A DNA stretch of 64,000 nt, taken from Hordeum vulgare subsp. vulgare. Its lineage: Eukaryota; Streptophyta; Magnoliopsida; Poales; Poaceae. The DNA lies in assembly GCF_904849725.1 (NCBI RefSeq), contig NC_058524.1, positions 506,772,263-506,836,262 on the forward strand. Reading direction: 5' to 3'. Numbering within the stretch: position 1 is the stretch's first letter; every line of letters begins with the position of its first letter. The notes under the pieces were generated by a model. The model was given only the letters and a program-made list of their open reading frames with translations, was not told where the DNA came from and searched no databases. The position numbers and the translations under genes were made by a program. Shown piece by piece: positions 55,101 to 64,000 of this stretch.

Positions 55101-55814
55101 AAAATCATAGAGGTTCATACAATAACAAACAACATATACATTTTTGAACAAATAGTTGCCACATTATTACACAAACGGTTGCATTACGTGAATCATGTGT
55201 GTTCGTACAACAATTTAGTTGGTGCGACGCACACAACTTTTTTTACTTGTATGGGGGTGTCGTGCGAGTAGATTTTTTATGATAGGACGCGTGCGAGTTT
55301 TTCACTGCAAAGGATCGAGGGGACGTGTAAGAGATGTCTGCCACGCAAGCTTGACGGGACGCATGACACCTGTCCGCCTTGCAAGCTCGATGGGTCGCAT
55401 GAGAGCATTCTACTGCATAGGCTCATCGGGAAGCGATACTTAAACCTCCACCCCCGCTCGCCTTGCTGCCAACTTCTGAATTAATGGTGTTTGACCTGCT
55501 ATTTATCATGCGCTTAATGCACCTAGATGGCGGGACTATTTTCCTTGTTATCCCATTTCCCCGCTCAACGTAACCATTATTTTGTTTGTGCCTCGCTGAG
55601 AACTTGACTTCTCGTCTGTTTTCAAGTCGTATACATGTACCTATGAACGAAATAATATAACAACAAATTCGCATTAGCAAAGGAAAATAATTCTCTTAAA
55701 TATTTAGGATAATAAAAAATTCCACATGTGGCACCTCCCTAAATACACAGGGGCAAAAGAAGAAGGAAGAGGCTGAAGAAGGAAGACACAAATAACGATC
55801 TCGGCCGCTCCTAT
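55101..55814. other. Unassigned DNA with short repeated words
   Basis: GGGACGCATGACACC and GGGTCGCATGAGAGC (about 55355 and 55390), with related GGACGCGTGCGAG, GGGACGTGTAAGAG and GCAAGCTTGACGG words, suggest four to five diverged copies of a 35-45 base unit between 55260 and 55440. The rest has no visible gene. Confidence 0.4.
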
Positions 55815-56519
55815 CTAATTCATCGCCTCCACAACCTCCATCTTATCTCGCCTCCCCTTCACCATCTTCAACATCATGGCCATGGCACAAGATTTTTTCT
55901 TGAGAGTGTCGATGCTATCCAGCACGTAGACAAGAAGTTCCTTGACATGTGCCACAAATTCCTCCACTAAACCCTCGCGCTCGATGTGGAGCTTCCCCAA
56001 CTGTTCCAAAAGTTCCTCGGCGATTTCTTTCAGCCTCCCCTCCGAGGCACTTTTCTACTCGAGCAGTTTCTTCCACGCGGCGGTCTGCTATTTCTGCTCG
56101 TCGCGCTCCTTGCGGAGCCTCGCCTTCTCCCCTATAACTTTCAACACAAGGCAAGTCACCTTGTCAACCGAGACTTCGCTCTTCTCCATCAGCTTCACCA
56201 AGACATTGATCATCGTTTCCTTATTATCAAGATCAATGCACATGTCATCGCTGACTGAGGAATCTAACACTGTCAGCTCATCTTGTTTGCCACCAAGGCG
56301 AATTCGCTTGTGATTGTGAGAGTCGTCGCCTCTCCGCGGAAGATCCTCCGAGGCATCCGCGGTGCCGGCGAACATCTCTGCTGTGGCATACGTGCCATGG
56401 ATGGAGCTCTCTTGCGGTTCCCCGGCGCAGCGGCGGGACCTCTCTGTTGCTTCCACGGCCTTGTTCTTCCTTCCGTTGTCATATCTCGACCTAGAACCCC
56501 CTCCTACCGGCCATGGCAT
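55815..56519 (-). pseudogene. Coiled-coil protein gene with two in-frame TAG stops
   Basis: One minus-strand frame runs 235 codons from an ATG at 56519 (MPWPVGGGSRSRYDNGR) to a TAG at 55815, broken only by TAG at 56088-56090 and TAG at 56055-56057, both likely CAG to TAG. The N-terminal third is basic and Ser/Arg rich, with NHKRIRLGGKQDEL resembling a nuclear signal. The rest is helical: DNKETMINVLVKLMEKSEVS, LRKERDEQ, SEGRLKEIAEELLEQLGKLH, EREGLVEEFVAHVKELLVY, MLKMVKGRRDKMEV. I do not recognise a family. It has no introns, and the surroundings are repeats, so it may be a processed gene copy or a transposon-borne ORF. Apart from the two stops, no frameshift is seen. Confidence 0.6.
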
Positions 56520-56873
56520 ACGGAAGAAATGACTAACAAGAAAGGCCTGTTTTTTTAGTGATAGGGAGAGGAATGTGCGGTAAATTTTGAGCAGATGTTT
56601 TTATAGCCTACTAGTAAACAACTACTAAGTGGGAACACATTTAGGTATGGTAGGTTTGAACTTATTTGCAATTAATTATGGCATGGTAATTTGGAATGTA
56701 AGGACAAACAAGCTTAAAATTTATTGATGGTTTTGTTTCCTAAGCACAAATCACTATGGCTTTTAGAAACCTTGTGGGATGGTGTACATGGGCCCACGTT
56801 CTTAGTTGTGTATAAGTGTCTACCCAATATTACACACGGTCCACCCATCCTCAGTGCCCAATGGATGGGTTGG
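56520..56873. other. Unassigned DNA upstream of the coiled-coil pseudogene
   Basis: AT-rich, no repeat partner seen. It ends at the AGCAC duplication (56874-56878) of the next solo LTR. Confidence 0.4.
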
Positions 56874-56878
56874 AGCAC

Positions 56879-58443
56879 TGATACTTGTGATCTGCATTGG
56901 GTTTTCCGTGAAGAGGAACAGGTAATTGCAACACAATACGGGTAAGGTTTTCCCTAAGTTAAGAAACCAAGGTTTATATCGAACCAATAGGAATATCAAT
57001 CTCAACCGTCTTGAGTGGTTGCACACAAAAGAGAAAACAACTTGCACCCAACGTGGGCAAGACGGTTGTCAATCCCCTTGATCTCGGTATTTGCAAGCGA
57101 ATGAGCTGTGTAGACAATGGTAAACTACAAAATAAAATAAAAGTCAAATAAAGGCAGCATGGTAAAGATAAGTTTTGTAAATATATAAGTGAATAGATCC
57201 GGGGGCCATAATGTTCCCTAATGTCATCTCTCATAAAAGCAACATACGGTGGGAAAATAAATTACTGTTGGGCAATTGACAGAAAAGTGGATGGTTATGT
57301 GATTTTCATGGCAATGATCCTCTGTATATAGGCATCACATCCATAAGCAAATAGGCCAACTCCTATCTGCACCTACTACTATTACTCTACTTCAAGAGTA
57401 CTTCTATGCTTGCCTCTCTATGAATTAAGTTCATGACAAACAGAGTAATGCTCGGAGAACGATAAGATGATGTAGAAAAAGTAAACTCAATCAATATGAA
57501 TAAACTCCATCGTTTTATCATTAGTAACAACAACACAAAGATGTATATTTTCCCCTTCTGACACTGGGATATCGAAACTTGTCACCCACTACAACACACC
57601 CCTCTCACTGAAGAACTATCAATCTACTTGGCCAAAGAAATTCAATAGATCGGAGAGATTTACAAGGCTATGATGGTCATGCAATTAAGAATCATAATAA
57701 TAATAAGTGATTCAAATACTTTTCATGAATAATCTGAACGTAGACCCACAATTCATCGGATCCCAACAACAGCACCATACAAAAGTATTACATCATATGA
57801 ATCAAAGCGAAGATGCGATGATCATTGTATTGAAGATCAAAAGAGAGAGATAGCCATCTAGGTACTAACTAAGAACCCATAGGTTTGTGATGAACTACTC
57901 ACACATCACCATGAGGGCAGCGTGGTTGATGAAGAGGCCCTCCGTGACTATTCCCTCTCCGGCAAGGTGCCGGAATGAGCTATAGATGAGATCGCCGCAG
58001 AACAGAGACCTGTGGTGGCACAAAAAGTGTTTCATGAGGTCCCTTAGGGTTTTTCGAATATATGTGAATTTATAGGCCAAAGAATGGAGATAGGAGGGCC
58101 TCTAGGGAGGGACAAGCCAACAGGTCATGCTGACCCCCCCTGGTCGCGCCCTGTTGACTTGTGCCTCGCTCGTGTGTTCTCCAATATTCTCCCTAATCTT
58201 CGAGGTTATCTTTTGGTCCAGAAAAAATTATAAAAAAGGTTCAAGTCAATTGGACTTCGTTTGGTATTGTAAACCTAAAAAGTAAAAAAACACACAGAAA
58301 ACAACAACTAGCACTAGGCACTCGGTCAATAGGTTAGGGCTCAAATATAATATAAATTGGTAAATTATTACTCACAATGTATCCTAGAATTACAATATAA
58401 TAACATGGAACAATAAAAATATAGAGACGTTGGAGACGTATCA
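56879..58443 (-). mobile_element. Solo LTR, TGATACG-type, minus orientation
   Basis: On the minus strand it starts TGATACGTCTCCAACG (58443) and ends ...CACAAGTATCA (56879), so its ends are inverted repeats TGATAC/GTATCA. Perfect 5-bp duplications AGCAC flank it (56874-56878, 58444-58448). The body has the family layout, including the donor-like GTGAGT on the minus strand at 57897-57902. No internal region is attached. ORFs inside are chance. Confidence 0.9.
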
Positions 58444-58448
58444 AGCAC

Positions 58449-59080
58449 CTCCCACGGGTGACAGACGACAGTTGACATGAAGTGTTGCCCTTCCGAGTGA
58501 TCCACGGTCTAGAGGTGCTAAGCAAGCCACATGTAAGTAAAAAAAATGTCATGGCACGACAATGATGAGGAGAGAGTGCGCTTTGGGCACCGACATGGCA
58601 TGGATTTATATTTAATTAAGCTAACTAAATAATTCCTACCAAAAGGTTGTTATGCGACATTTCCATAAAATTACAATAAAACATGTTAAAAAGGAAGCGC
58701 TCGCGGCCTTCCTACGACGGTCTGCTTGGACTGTGTGGCCATCAGACAACAACACCCTTGCAGCTGATCAGGCGTTCACTCCGAGTGTCTTGGCCCGTGG
58801 CTATGGTACCCATCTGTCCATCACCAGCGGCAGACACTGCAAGTAGGCTCTTGAGGTTGCTAGGCTGCCTAGGTCTCATCCAGTAGACCTTGATAGCATG
58901 CAATTGCGTGCATGACAAGTCTGTGGAACTGCTCCATCCCTTTGTCTTTGCACTGCTAGCTAATTCCATGCACAACCTACCCCCACAAGATATCACGGTG
59001 GTGTTGCTCTACTTCCTCGGGGACACCATCTTCGCCGAAGAGGCGCTCAAGCCTGACCACATAATAGTCGGGATCGACGA
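58449..59080 (+). other. Unassigned DNA with a 72-codon ORF
   Basis: ORF 58890-59108 reads CNCVHDKSVELLHPFVFALL, ANSMHNLPPQD, VVLLYFLGDTIFAEEALKPD, which could be a fragment of a real exon, but I know no family. The frame runs past the start of the next LTR. The rest shows no gene. Confidence 0.3.
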
Positions 59081-59529
59081 TGACACAGCGAAGGGAGTCC
59101 TAGATTAACGGTCCTCGGGTGGTTGCCTTATCCCTTATGGGCCGATCATACGGGCCGCATCATGCGAGACCAGATTTTCTGATAACTTTATGATCAAGAT
59201 GGAATACTCGGAAGACCAACATGCACTCCAAGACCGACCCATATGTCCCCAACTAAGGTCGGTAATGTGTAACCCAAGGAACCCTGGTGTCTATATAAAC
59301 GAGACGTTCTCATCCAAGTTAACTCATCTAGGGTTTAGCTCATATGATCTTGAGGTAGATCGACTCTATAATCATCGTTCCTCCATCAATATAATCAAGC
59401 AGGACGTAGGGTTTTAGCTCCTCAAGAGGGCCCGAACCTGCGTTAATACGATCTCTCCTTTTCTCCTCCAATCCATCGATCCAAGGTCCACAGTTCGGGA
59501 CCCCTACCCGAGATCTGCCGATTTTGTCA
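59081..59529 (+). repeat. 5' LTR of the Fatima-like element
   Basis: Bounds are TG...CA. A TATATAAA box lies at 59292-59299, and the following CCAAGTTAACTCATCTAGGG, GGTAGATCGACTCTATAATC leader resembles R/U5. Short for the family, so it may have lost U3 sequence. Confidence 0.75.
59292..59299 (+). promoter_or_regulatory. TATA box of the Fatima-like LTR
   Basis: TATATAAA in GTGTCTATATAAACGAG, placed about 230 bases before the LTR end. Confidence 0.7.
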
Positions 59530-59993
59530 CCGACATTGATGCTTTCACTGAGAGTTCCGCTGTTGAATCACTTGAACGATCGATGGCTCTCCTCATCGTC
59601 AGCGATTGAATCAGCAACGGGGGCATCTTCGCCCCCGGATAGGTCCTCAGACTCGGCAGTGTCATGCTGCGTGCGGAATCAAATGGCCTTCCTGTCCCCG
59701 GTGTCCAAATAAGGTTTGGAGATTTTGAATTCTCTGTCGGCTCGTGGGGCAATCTGTTACCCACCAAAATCACAGCCTTGACCGATGAAACTCGAAATCC
59801 CGAAGCCTTGACTCTGGCTCTCTTATACCGCCACGGCCTCAGTGCCCTCTTCATTGAAGAGTGAGCTTCGAGGTCGGATCCGACCACTATGCCCGGACAA
59901 CAACGAACAAACATTGCCGAACATGCATCCCTTGCGAAAGCCACGAAGGTCAACTCCAAAAATCACGAAAACATTGATTAGGACAACCTCTCG

Positions 59994-61670
59994 ATGTTAA
60001 ATGCGACGCTCGACCAGATCCTATCACTTCAAATCTCAGATAGCCGGAGCCTAACTTATGCACACATCGGCACAGAGGTGGATTATGAGGACTTCTACAG
60101 CCCACCCACCACCCACTTGGTAGCCATCGTTGAAGACTTAACCTACGCGTTGGAATACACTTCTGAGGAGCTCGAGGACATGGATGACGAGGGTGATCAT
60201 GTTAACCCCGTAAATAATCAGCGGTGGACCGCAACGTCCACCTACGGCGTTTACATGGTAGACACGCCCCATGACACGACCGATGTTACACCCAAACAAA
60301 ACGGCGATAAGTCCGGGGAGGAGCCCTGAAAGCGCCAAAAGTCGCGTAATCATGCCAAGGAAAGTAAGGAAAGGGGCTCCATACAAGCGACAGGAAAAAA
60401 ATATAACCCCACAGGACCACGGCTACCCCGAAGCTCCTGAGCAACAACAAGAGGACCCCGAACAAACCCAATCCTGACGACCTCAATAATTCGGACGACG
60501 GCGATTACCTCCCCCTATCGATGACGAAGAAGGCCTAGAGGCCGAAGACCTCGTAATCCCCAAGGACCTTGAAGTCCAGGAATAGTTCCGGAAGCAGCTT
60601 ATAGCTACCACTCAGATCGTAAAAGACAAGCAACGACAATTCCATGACGAACAAGTCACCAATAAGAGGGGGTGGACCAAAATCCTGGCCGCCGAAGAAG
60701 GATACAACACCGAGTGGCCGGATCAAAAGAAAACTACCCACGCTGGCGCCTCCTACCTTAGTTTGATGACGAGGCCCCACAGGACGCGTCCCCGAGGCAC
60801 ATGGACTACGACCAGCCTGATTGTCTACCCCAAGGGCGCGAAAGAGCGGACGGAGAGGCCGAGTGTAGACCCGAGCCTCCCTGTAGAAAAGGCAAAGAAC
60901 ATGTGCACCCTAGGGACAAACCTGACCCACGATATGACTTGGACATGAGAACAGGTCGCAACAAATCCATCTACGGACCCAGGAGGTACTCCCCCACTCG
61001 GTGGGACGAAGAACCATCCCGTGTCACCTACAAGAACGAAGGTCGGGAACCGTACCTGGCTGAACTTGGAGCTGATATCCGGCACAATATAGCCTGGATC
61101 AGAAGCACTACTCACCCATTGTGCTTCACACATGAGGTCATGTAGCACCAATTCCTAGAAGGGTTTAAACCCAAGAACATAGAACAATAAGACGGGACGA
61201 TAGACCCCACCGTGTGGATAGAAGATTTCCTTCTCCACTTCCATATAGCCAGGGGTGACGATCTCCACGCCATACAATAATTACCCCTAAAGATAAAAGG
61301 ACCTGCACGACACTAGCTAAACAGCTTACCCGAAAACTCCATCGGGAGCTGGGAAGATCTCGAGGAGGCTTTCCTATCTAACTTCCACGGAACTTATGTT
61401 AAGCCGCCAGATTCATCCGACCTGAGAAACATCGTTCAAAAGGCGGGTGAATCGGCCAGAGAATTCTGGAGCCGGTTCCTAACCAAGAAGAACAAAATCA
61501 TGGACTATCTGGACACTGAGGCAATAGCCTCGTTTAGGACAACATCCGAGACAAATGGTTGGCTCGACAGCTAGGCCAGGATAGGATGAGAACAATGTTT
61601 GCCCTCACTTCCCTCATGACCCGTTTTTGCGCGGGCGAAGATAATTGGATAGCTCGGCACGACAACAATG
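59994..61670 (+). pseudogene. Fatima-like gag, degenerate
   Basis: Coding islands on the plus strand follow the order of the gag of this group. ORF 59994-60329 has an acidic VEDLTYALEYTSEELEDMDD. ORF 60801-61145 has KGKEHVHPRDKPDPRYDL, RYSPTRWDEEPSR and DIRHNIAWIRSTTHPLCFTH. Then stop-broken frames read QFLEGFKPKNIEQ, DPTVWIEDFLLHFHIARGDD, LNSLPENSIGSWEDLEEAFL and SNFHGTYVKPP..SDLRNIV, which is the retrotransposon-gag core (about 61150-61540). At least five stops and several frameshifts are present. The gag ends near 61668 where a deletion joins it to protease. Confidence 0.8.
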
Positions 61671-62161
61671 CATACGACCCCAAAACATCTGAAGTACTGG
61701 AGGTTGTGTTTGGCTCACCCAACTACTTCCGCAACAAAGACTTTATCTTCAACATTGTCCCCTTTCGCAGCAGATACCACGCACTGCTCGACCAAACAAC
61801 TTTCGCCCTCTTCAACGTTGTGCCTCACTATGCATATATGAAGCTCAAAATGCCCAGACCAAAGGGATTTATCACCGTTAATGGCAATACAGAGCGCTCT
61901 CTCCGGATCAAGGAACACACAGCCGCCCTGGCAGTTGAATACCCACACAACAACGAAGCATCAAGCCATAGGCCGGTAACCAAGGTGCGACAAGCACGCA
62001 AACGAGCCCGAGCTCAATCAGATCCGACGGAGTCTTCTTCGTCTCAGAGTAAAAGGGGATACGCCTCCCACAGCGCGGTCCAAACACCTTCAAGGTATGT
62101 CCCGCGTAGACACAATTTTATTCTCAAAATACCATGGGTAGCCATGGGAGCCAACCACTAA
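61559..62161 (+). pseudogene. Fused gag end and protease fragment
   Basis: The 200-codon ORF starts in gag (ARQLGQDRMRTMFALTSLMT, RFCAGEDNWIARHDNNAY) and passes at about residue 40 to a protease-region fragment: DPKTSEVLEVVFGSPNYFRN, IFNIVPFRSRYHALLDQTTF, ALFNVVPHYAYMKLKMPRPK and ITVNGNTERSLR. The zinc knuckle and the Asp-Ser/Thr-Gly active site that would lie between are absent, so an in-frame deletion made the join. The tail (VTKVRQARKRARAQSDPTES) is basic and leads into non-coding DNA. It is unlikely to be active. Confidence 0.75.
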
Positions 62162-62628
62162 GGATCATGTGATCGGCTCAACCGAGCTATGATCCAAACA
62201 TATTTACGGACAAAAGTGGGGCATCATGAAGAATTCCCCAAGCGTCAAGCGCCTCCGCGTCATCAACACCTTCTCAAGACCCTGTATTCAAGGTCCGCCT
62301 ACTAACAACAAATTCCTCTAAAGGATACTATCCCCACCTCTAAAAAGAGTAGTAGAAATAGTGTAGTCGAAATCAGGGCAGACTTGAAGCCACGAGGGAA
62401 GGCCACAGGGAAAAAAATTGCTTTAAAAGTATGTATCTCAAGAAACAATAGTTACATGTAACAACTGCCTTTGTGCCACGAGTTAAAAATATTCCTCGCA
62501 CACATCATCTGTAGACTCTTTTACAATATCTTTGTATGCACATGTTTTATACTCATCAACGCTACCATGTCAAATTTATTTTCTACATCCTAAATGCGAC
62601 CGACCGATGGACCAGGGGCTTGAGGATA
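62162..62628. other. Degraded tail of the Fatima-like element
   Basis: No domain seen. AT-rich after 62420, with no ORF of note. Confidence 0.4.
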
Positions 62629-63206
62629 TGTGACAGCCCGAGGCCGACGCTCCAGAGGATTCCCCTTTTATTCCGTTGTCGCCGTGTGGTTAGATTGTCT
62701 ATCTTATTCATCATCGCATCATGCGCATCATCTGCATTTCATTCGCACTTCCTTGCCGCCAGTTTTTAAAACTTGCACTCGTTATTAGATGCCGGTTCTC
62801 TCTGTTTTTATCATTGACCATATTGGGACTAACCACACACACACGCGCCCGCGACATCGGTAAACAATTTTGTTTCAAAAGTGTGTATAAAACTTTCTCG
62901 GATTGGGTTGAAACTTGGCGCACGGTCTAATTTTAGTGTAGGTAGGCCGCCTGCCAAATTTCGTCGCAATCGGAGTTTGTTTGATACCCGGATCGTTAAA
63001 CTTATAGCGGCACAATAGCCGGTCATTTCGTCGGACGTTTTTGGTTTAAAAACTCTGTCGCTGGGTTGCCTGTTTTTCGTCAGTCTCCACCTAGCCCCTC
63101 TACATAACGGACCAACCTGCGCGCAACCTAGCTCGAAAACCTCACGGAACACGAAACAAACGGTCGTGACCGTTGGATTCATATCAACCCCATTTTACCG
63201 CAAACT
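62629..63206 (+). mobile_element. 5' part of another gypsy LTR
   Basis: TGTGACAGCCCGAGGCCGAC and the ATTCCGTTGTCGCCGTGTGG, GCATCATGCGCATCATCTGC text mark the start of a Triticeae gypsy LTR type known to me from its opening. It is interrupted at 63207 by a copia LTR, so the remainder is beyond the window. Confidence 0.6.
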
Positions 63207-64000
63207 GAAAGTGCGTTATATCGACTAGAGGGGGGTGAATAGGAGATTTTTGGAATTTCATCACTGAGGAAATTCCTTTTGAGGAAATTCCTCACTGATG
63301 ACTAACTTACAGCGGAAACAGTAAAGGATCAGATGTGCAAAGTTTCACAACAGCAGTTTTTCGGAGTGAGGAATGTGAAAACAGATTGCACTGTGACCAG
63401 GCATACAGAATACAAATGAGGATTAACTGACGTGAAAAATTTGGGGTTGAGGAAATTCAGAGAAAGTCTTCAGAAAATTCTTCAAACAGTCACAGTGAAA
63501 GTCATCAAAACATAATATGAGGAAAGTAAGGAGTTGAGGAATTAGAAACCGTTCCTCAGTGAAGACAGTCGTTGATGACCCAGTTTCAACTGTTGTGACA
63601 GTCGTACATCTGGTTTGGAGCGGCTTGGTATTGAAACCAAAGGATACATAGTCCTGGGACACACAGTCCCTACCGTGTTCTCCTTGGGCTAAGGACACAC
63701 AGTCCTCGCCCAACACTCGTGGTAAGTCTTCAGGGCAGACTTCCAAACCCTCACAAACTTGGTCACCCGACAATCCACAATTGACTGCTCGAAAGCTCTA
63801 GACCATGACGCCTAACCGTTTGTAGGATGCACAGTCCTCAAAGGTAACATGCTTCAGTCCCACACAGGAACAACTTCTTCAGTGATGCTCAATCACTAGG
63901 TTTGGTTTGTGGTTTCGGTGTATGGTGTATTTCCTCACTGATGAATTACTCTCGAAGAATCTGAGGAATTGGGTTGCTCTTATGACAGGTGTCAGTTTCT
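63207..64000 (-). mobile_element. Copia (Sirevirus-type) LTR, running off the window
   Basis: It opens TGAAAGTGCGTTATATCGAC, then CTAGAGGGGGGTGAATAGG, sharing the AGAGGGGGGTGAATAGG block with the Sirevirus-type LTRs at 4310 and 26202; hence the minus orientation. GAGGAAATTCC words recur (63266, 63278, 63454), and the GGACACACAGTCC block repeats near 63656 and 63692. The far end is outside the window. Confidence 0.7.

Larger units (their letters stand above)
59081..62628 (+). mobile_element. Decayed Fatima-like gypsy element, 5' part
   Basis: A short LTR (59081-59529, TGACACAGCGAAGGGAGTCC to GATTTTGTCA) is followed by a CCGACATTGATGCTTTCACT leader, gag fragments and a protease fragment on the plus strand. 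The style of LTR end (GGGCCCGAACCTG, CACAGTTCGGGACCCCTACC) and leader matches what I recall of the Triticeae Fatima family. Reverse transcriptase, integrase and 3' LTR are missing, and a deletion joins gag to protease. Only about 3.5 kb is left. The right limit is set by the next LTR start at 62629. Confidence 0.75.

Noticed and set aside
1..64000. CRISPR array, bacterial operons, rRNA or tRNA genes
   Set aside because: No spaced direct repeats of CRISPR type and no rRNA or tRNA signatures; the tRNA-like words are retroelement primer sites.

Overview
The window looks like repeat-dense heterochromatin or intergenic DNA from a large grass genome, most likely Triticeae (wheat, barley, rye or Aegilops). 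The evidence is the content: a BARE/Angela-type copia element, a Sabrina/WHAM-type gypsy element, a Fatima-type gypsy element, CACTA transposons and LTRs starting TGATACG. Family names come from recognition of motifs and remembered consensus, not from a search. I see no intact host gene, tRNA, rRNA or CRISPR array. Nearly every coding stretch is a broken retroelement gene or a captured exon.

Layout, left to right. (1) 1-4309: a gypsy LTR remnant, unassigned DNA, a LINE RNase H fragment on the minus strand, and a DNA-transposon-like end with GCGCTACTGCTA repeats. (2) 4310-27712: a minus-strand Ty1/copia Sirevirus-type element with LTRs at 4310-5829 and 26202-27712, gag-PR-IN-RT-RH, a 3' envelope-like ORF and several polypurine tracts. 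Two elements have jumped into it: a plus-strand Angela/BARE-type element (11372-19269, perfect duplication TGCAT) and a CACTA transposon (22092-26140, duplication GGT). The CACTA carries exons from two unrelated host genes, nitrobindin and ribosomal protein eL8. (3) 27713-29102: the far flank of the DNA-transposon-like DNA, an LTR remnant and the start of a satellite-like repeat.

(4) 29103-53713: a minus-strand chromovirus (Ty3/gypsy with a C-terminal chromodomain) with very long LTRs, flanked by GTGGA/GTAGA and inserted in the satellite-like repeat, which resumes at 53714. Its left LTR is split by a plus-strand Sabrina/WHAM-like element (30199-40164). That element has gag and protease, no reverse transcriptase, an internal copy of LTR sequence, and a second ORF of unknown function. 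Its 5' leader ORF is split by a solo LTR (47652-49303). (5) 53714-64000: satellite-like repeats, a coiled-coil pseudogene with two TAG stops, a minus-strand solo LTR with perfect AGCAC duplication (56879-58443), a decayed Fatima-like element with a gag-to-protease deletion, and two further LTR ends, the last running off the window.

The layers give a relative order: satellite or DNA transposon first, then the Sirevirus and the chromovirus, then Angela, CACTA, Sabrina-like element and solo LTR inside them. The strongest points for follow-up are the CACTA with two host-gene captures on one strand, the Sabrina-like element with an LTR copy upstream of its second ORF, and a GTGAGT/GTAAGT splice-donor motif found at matching leader positions in several LTRs.
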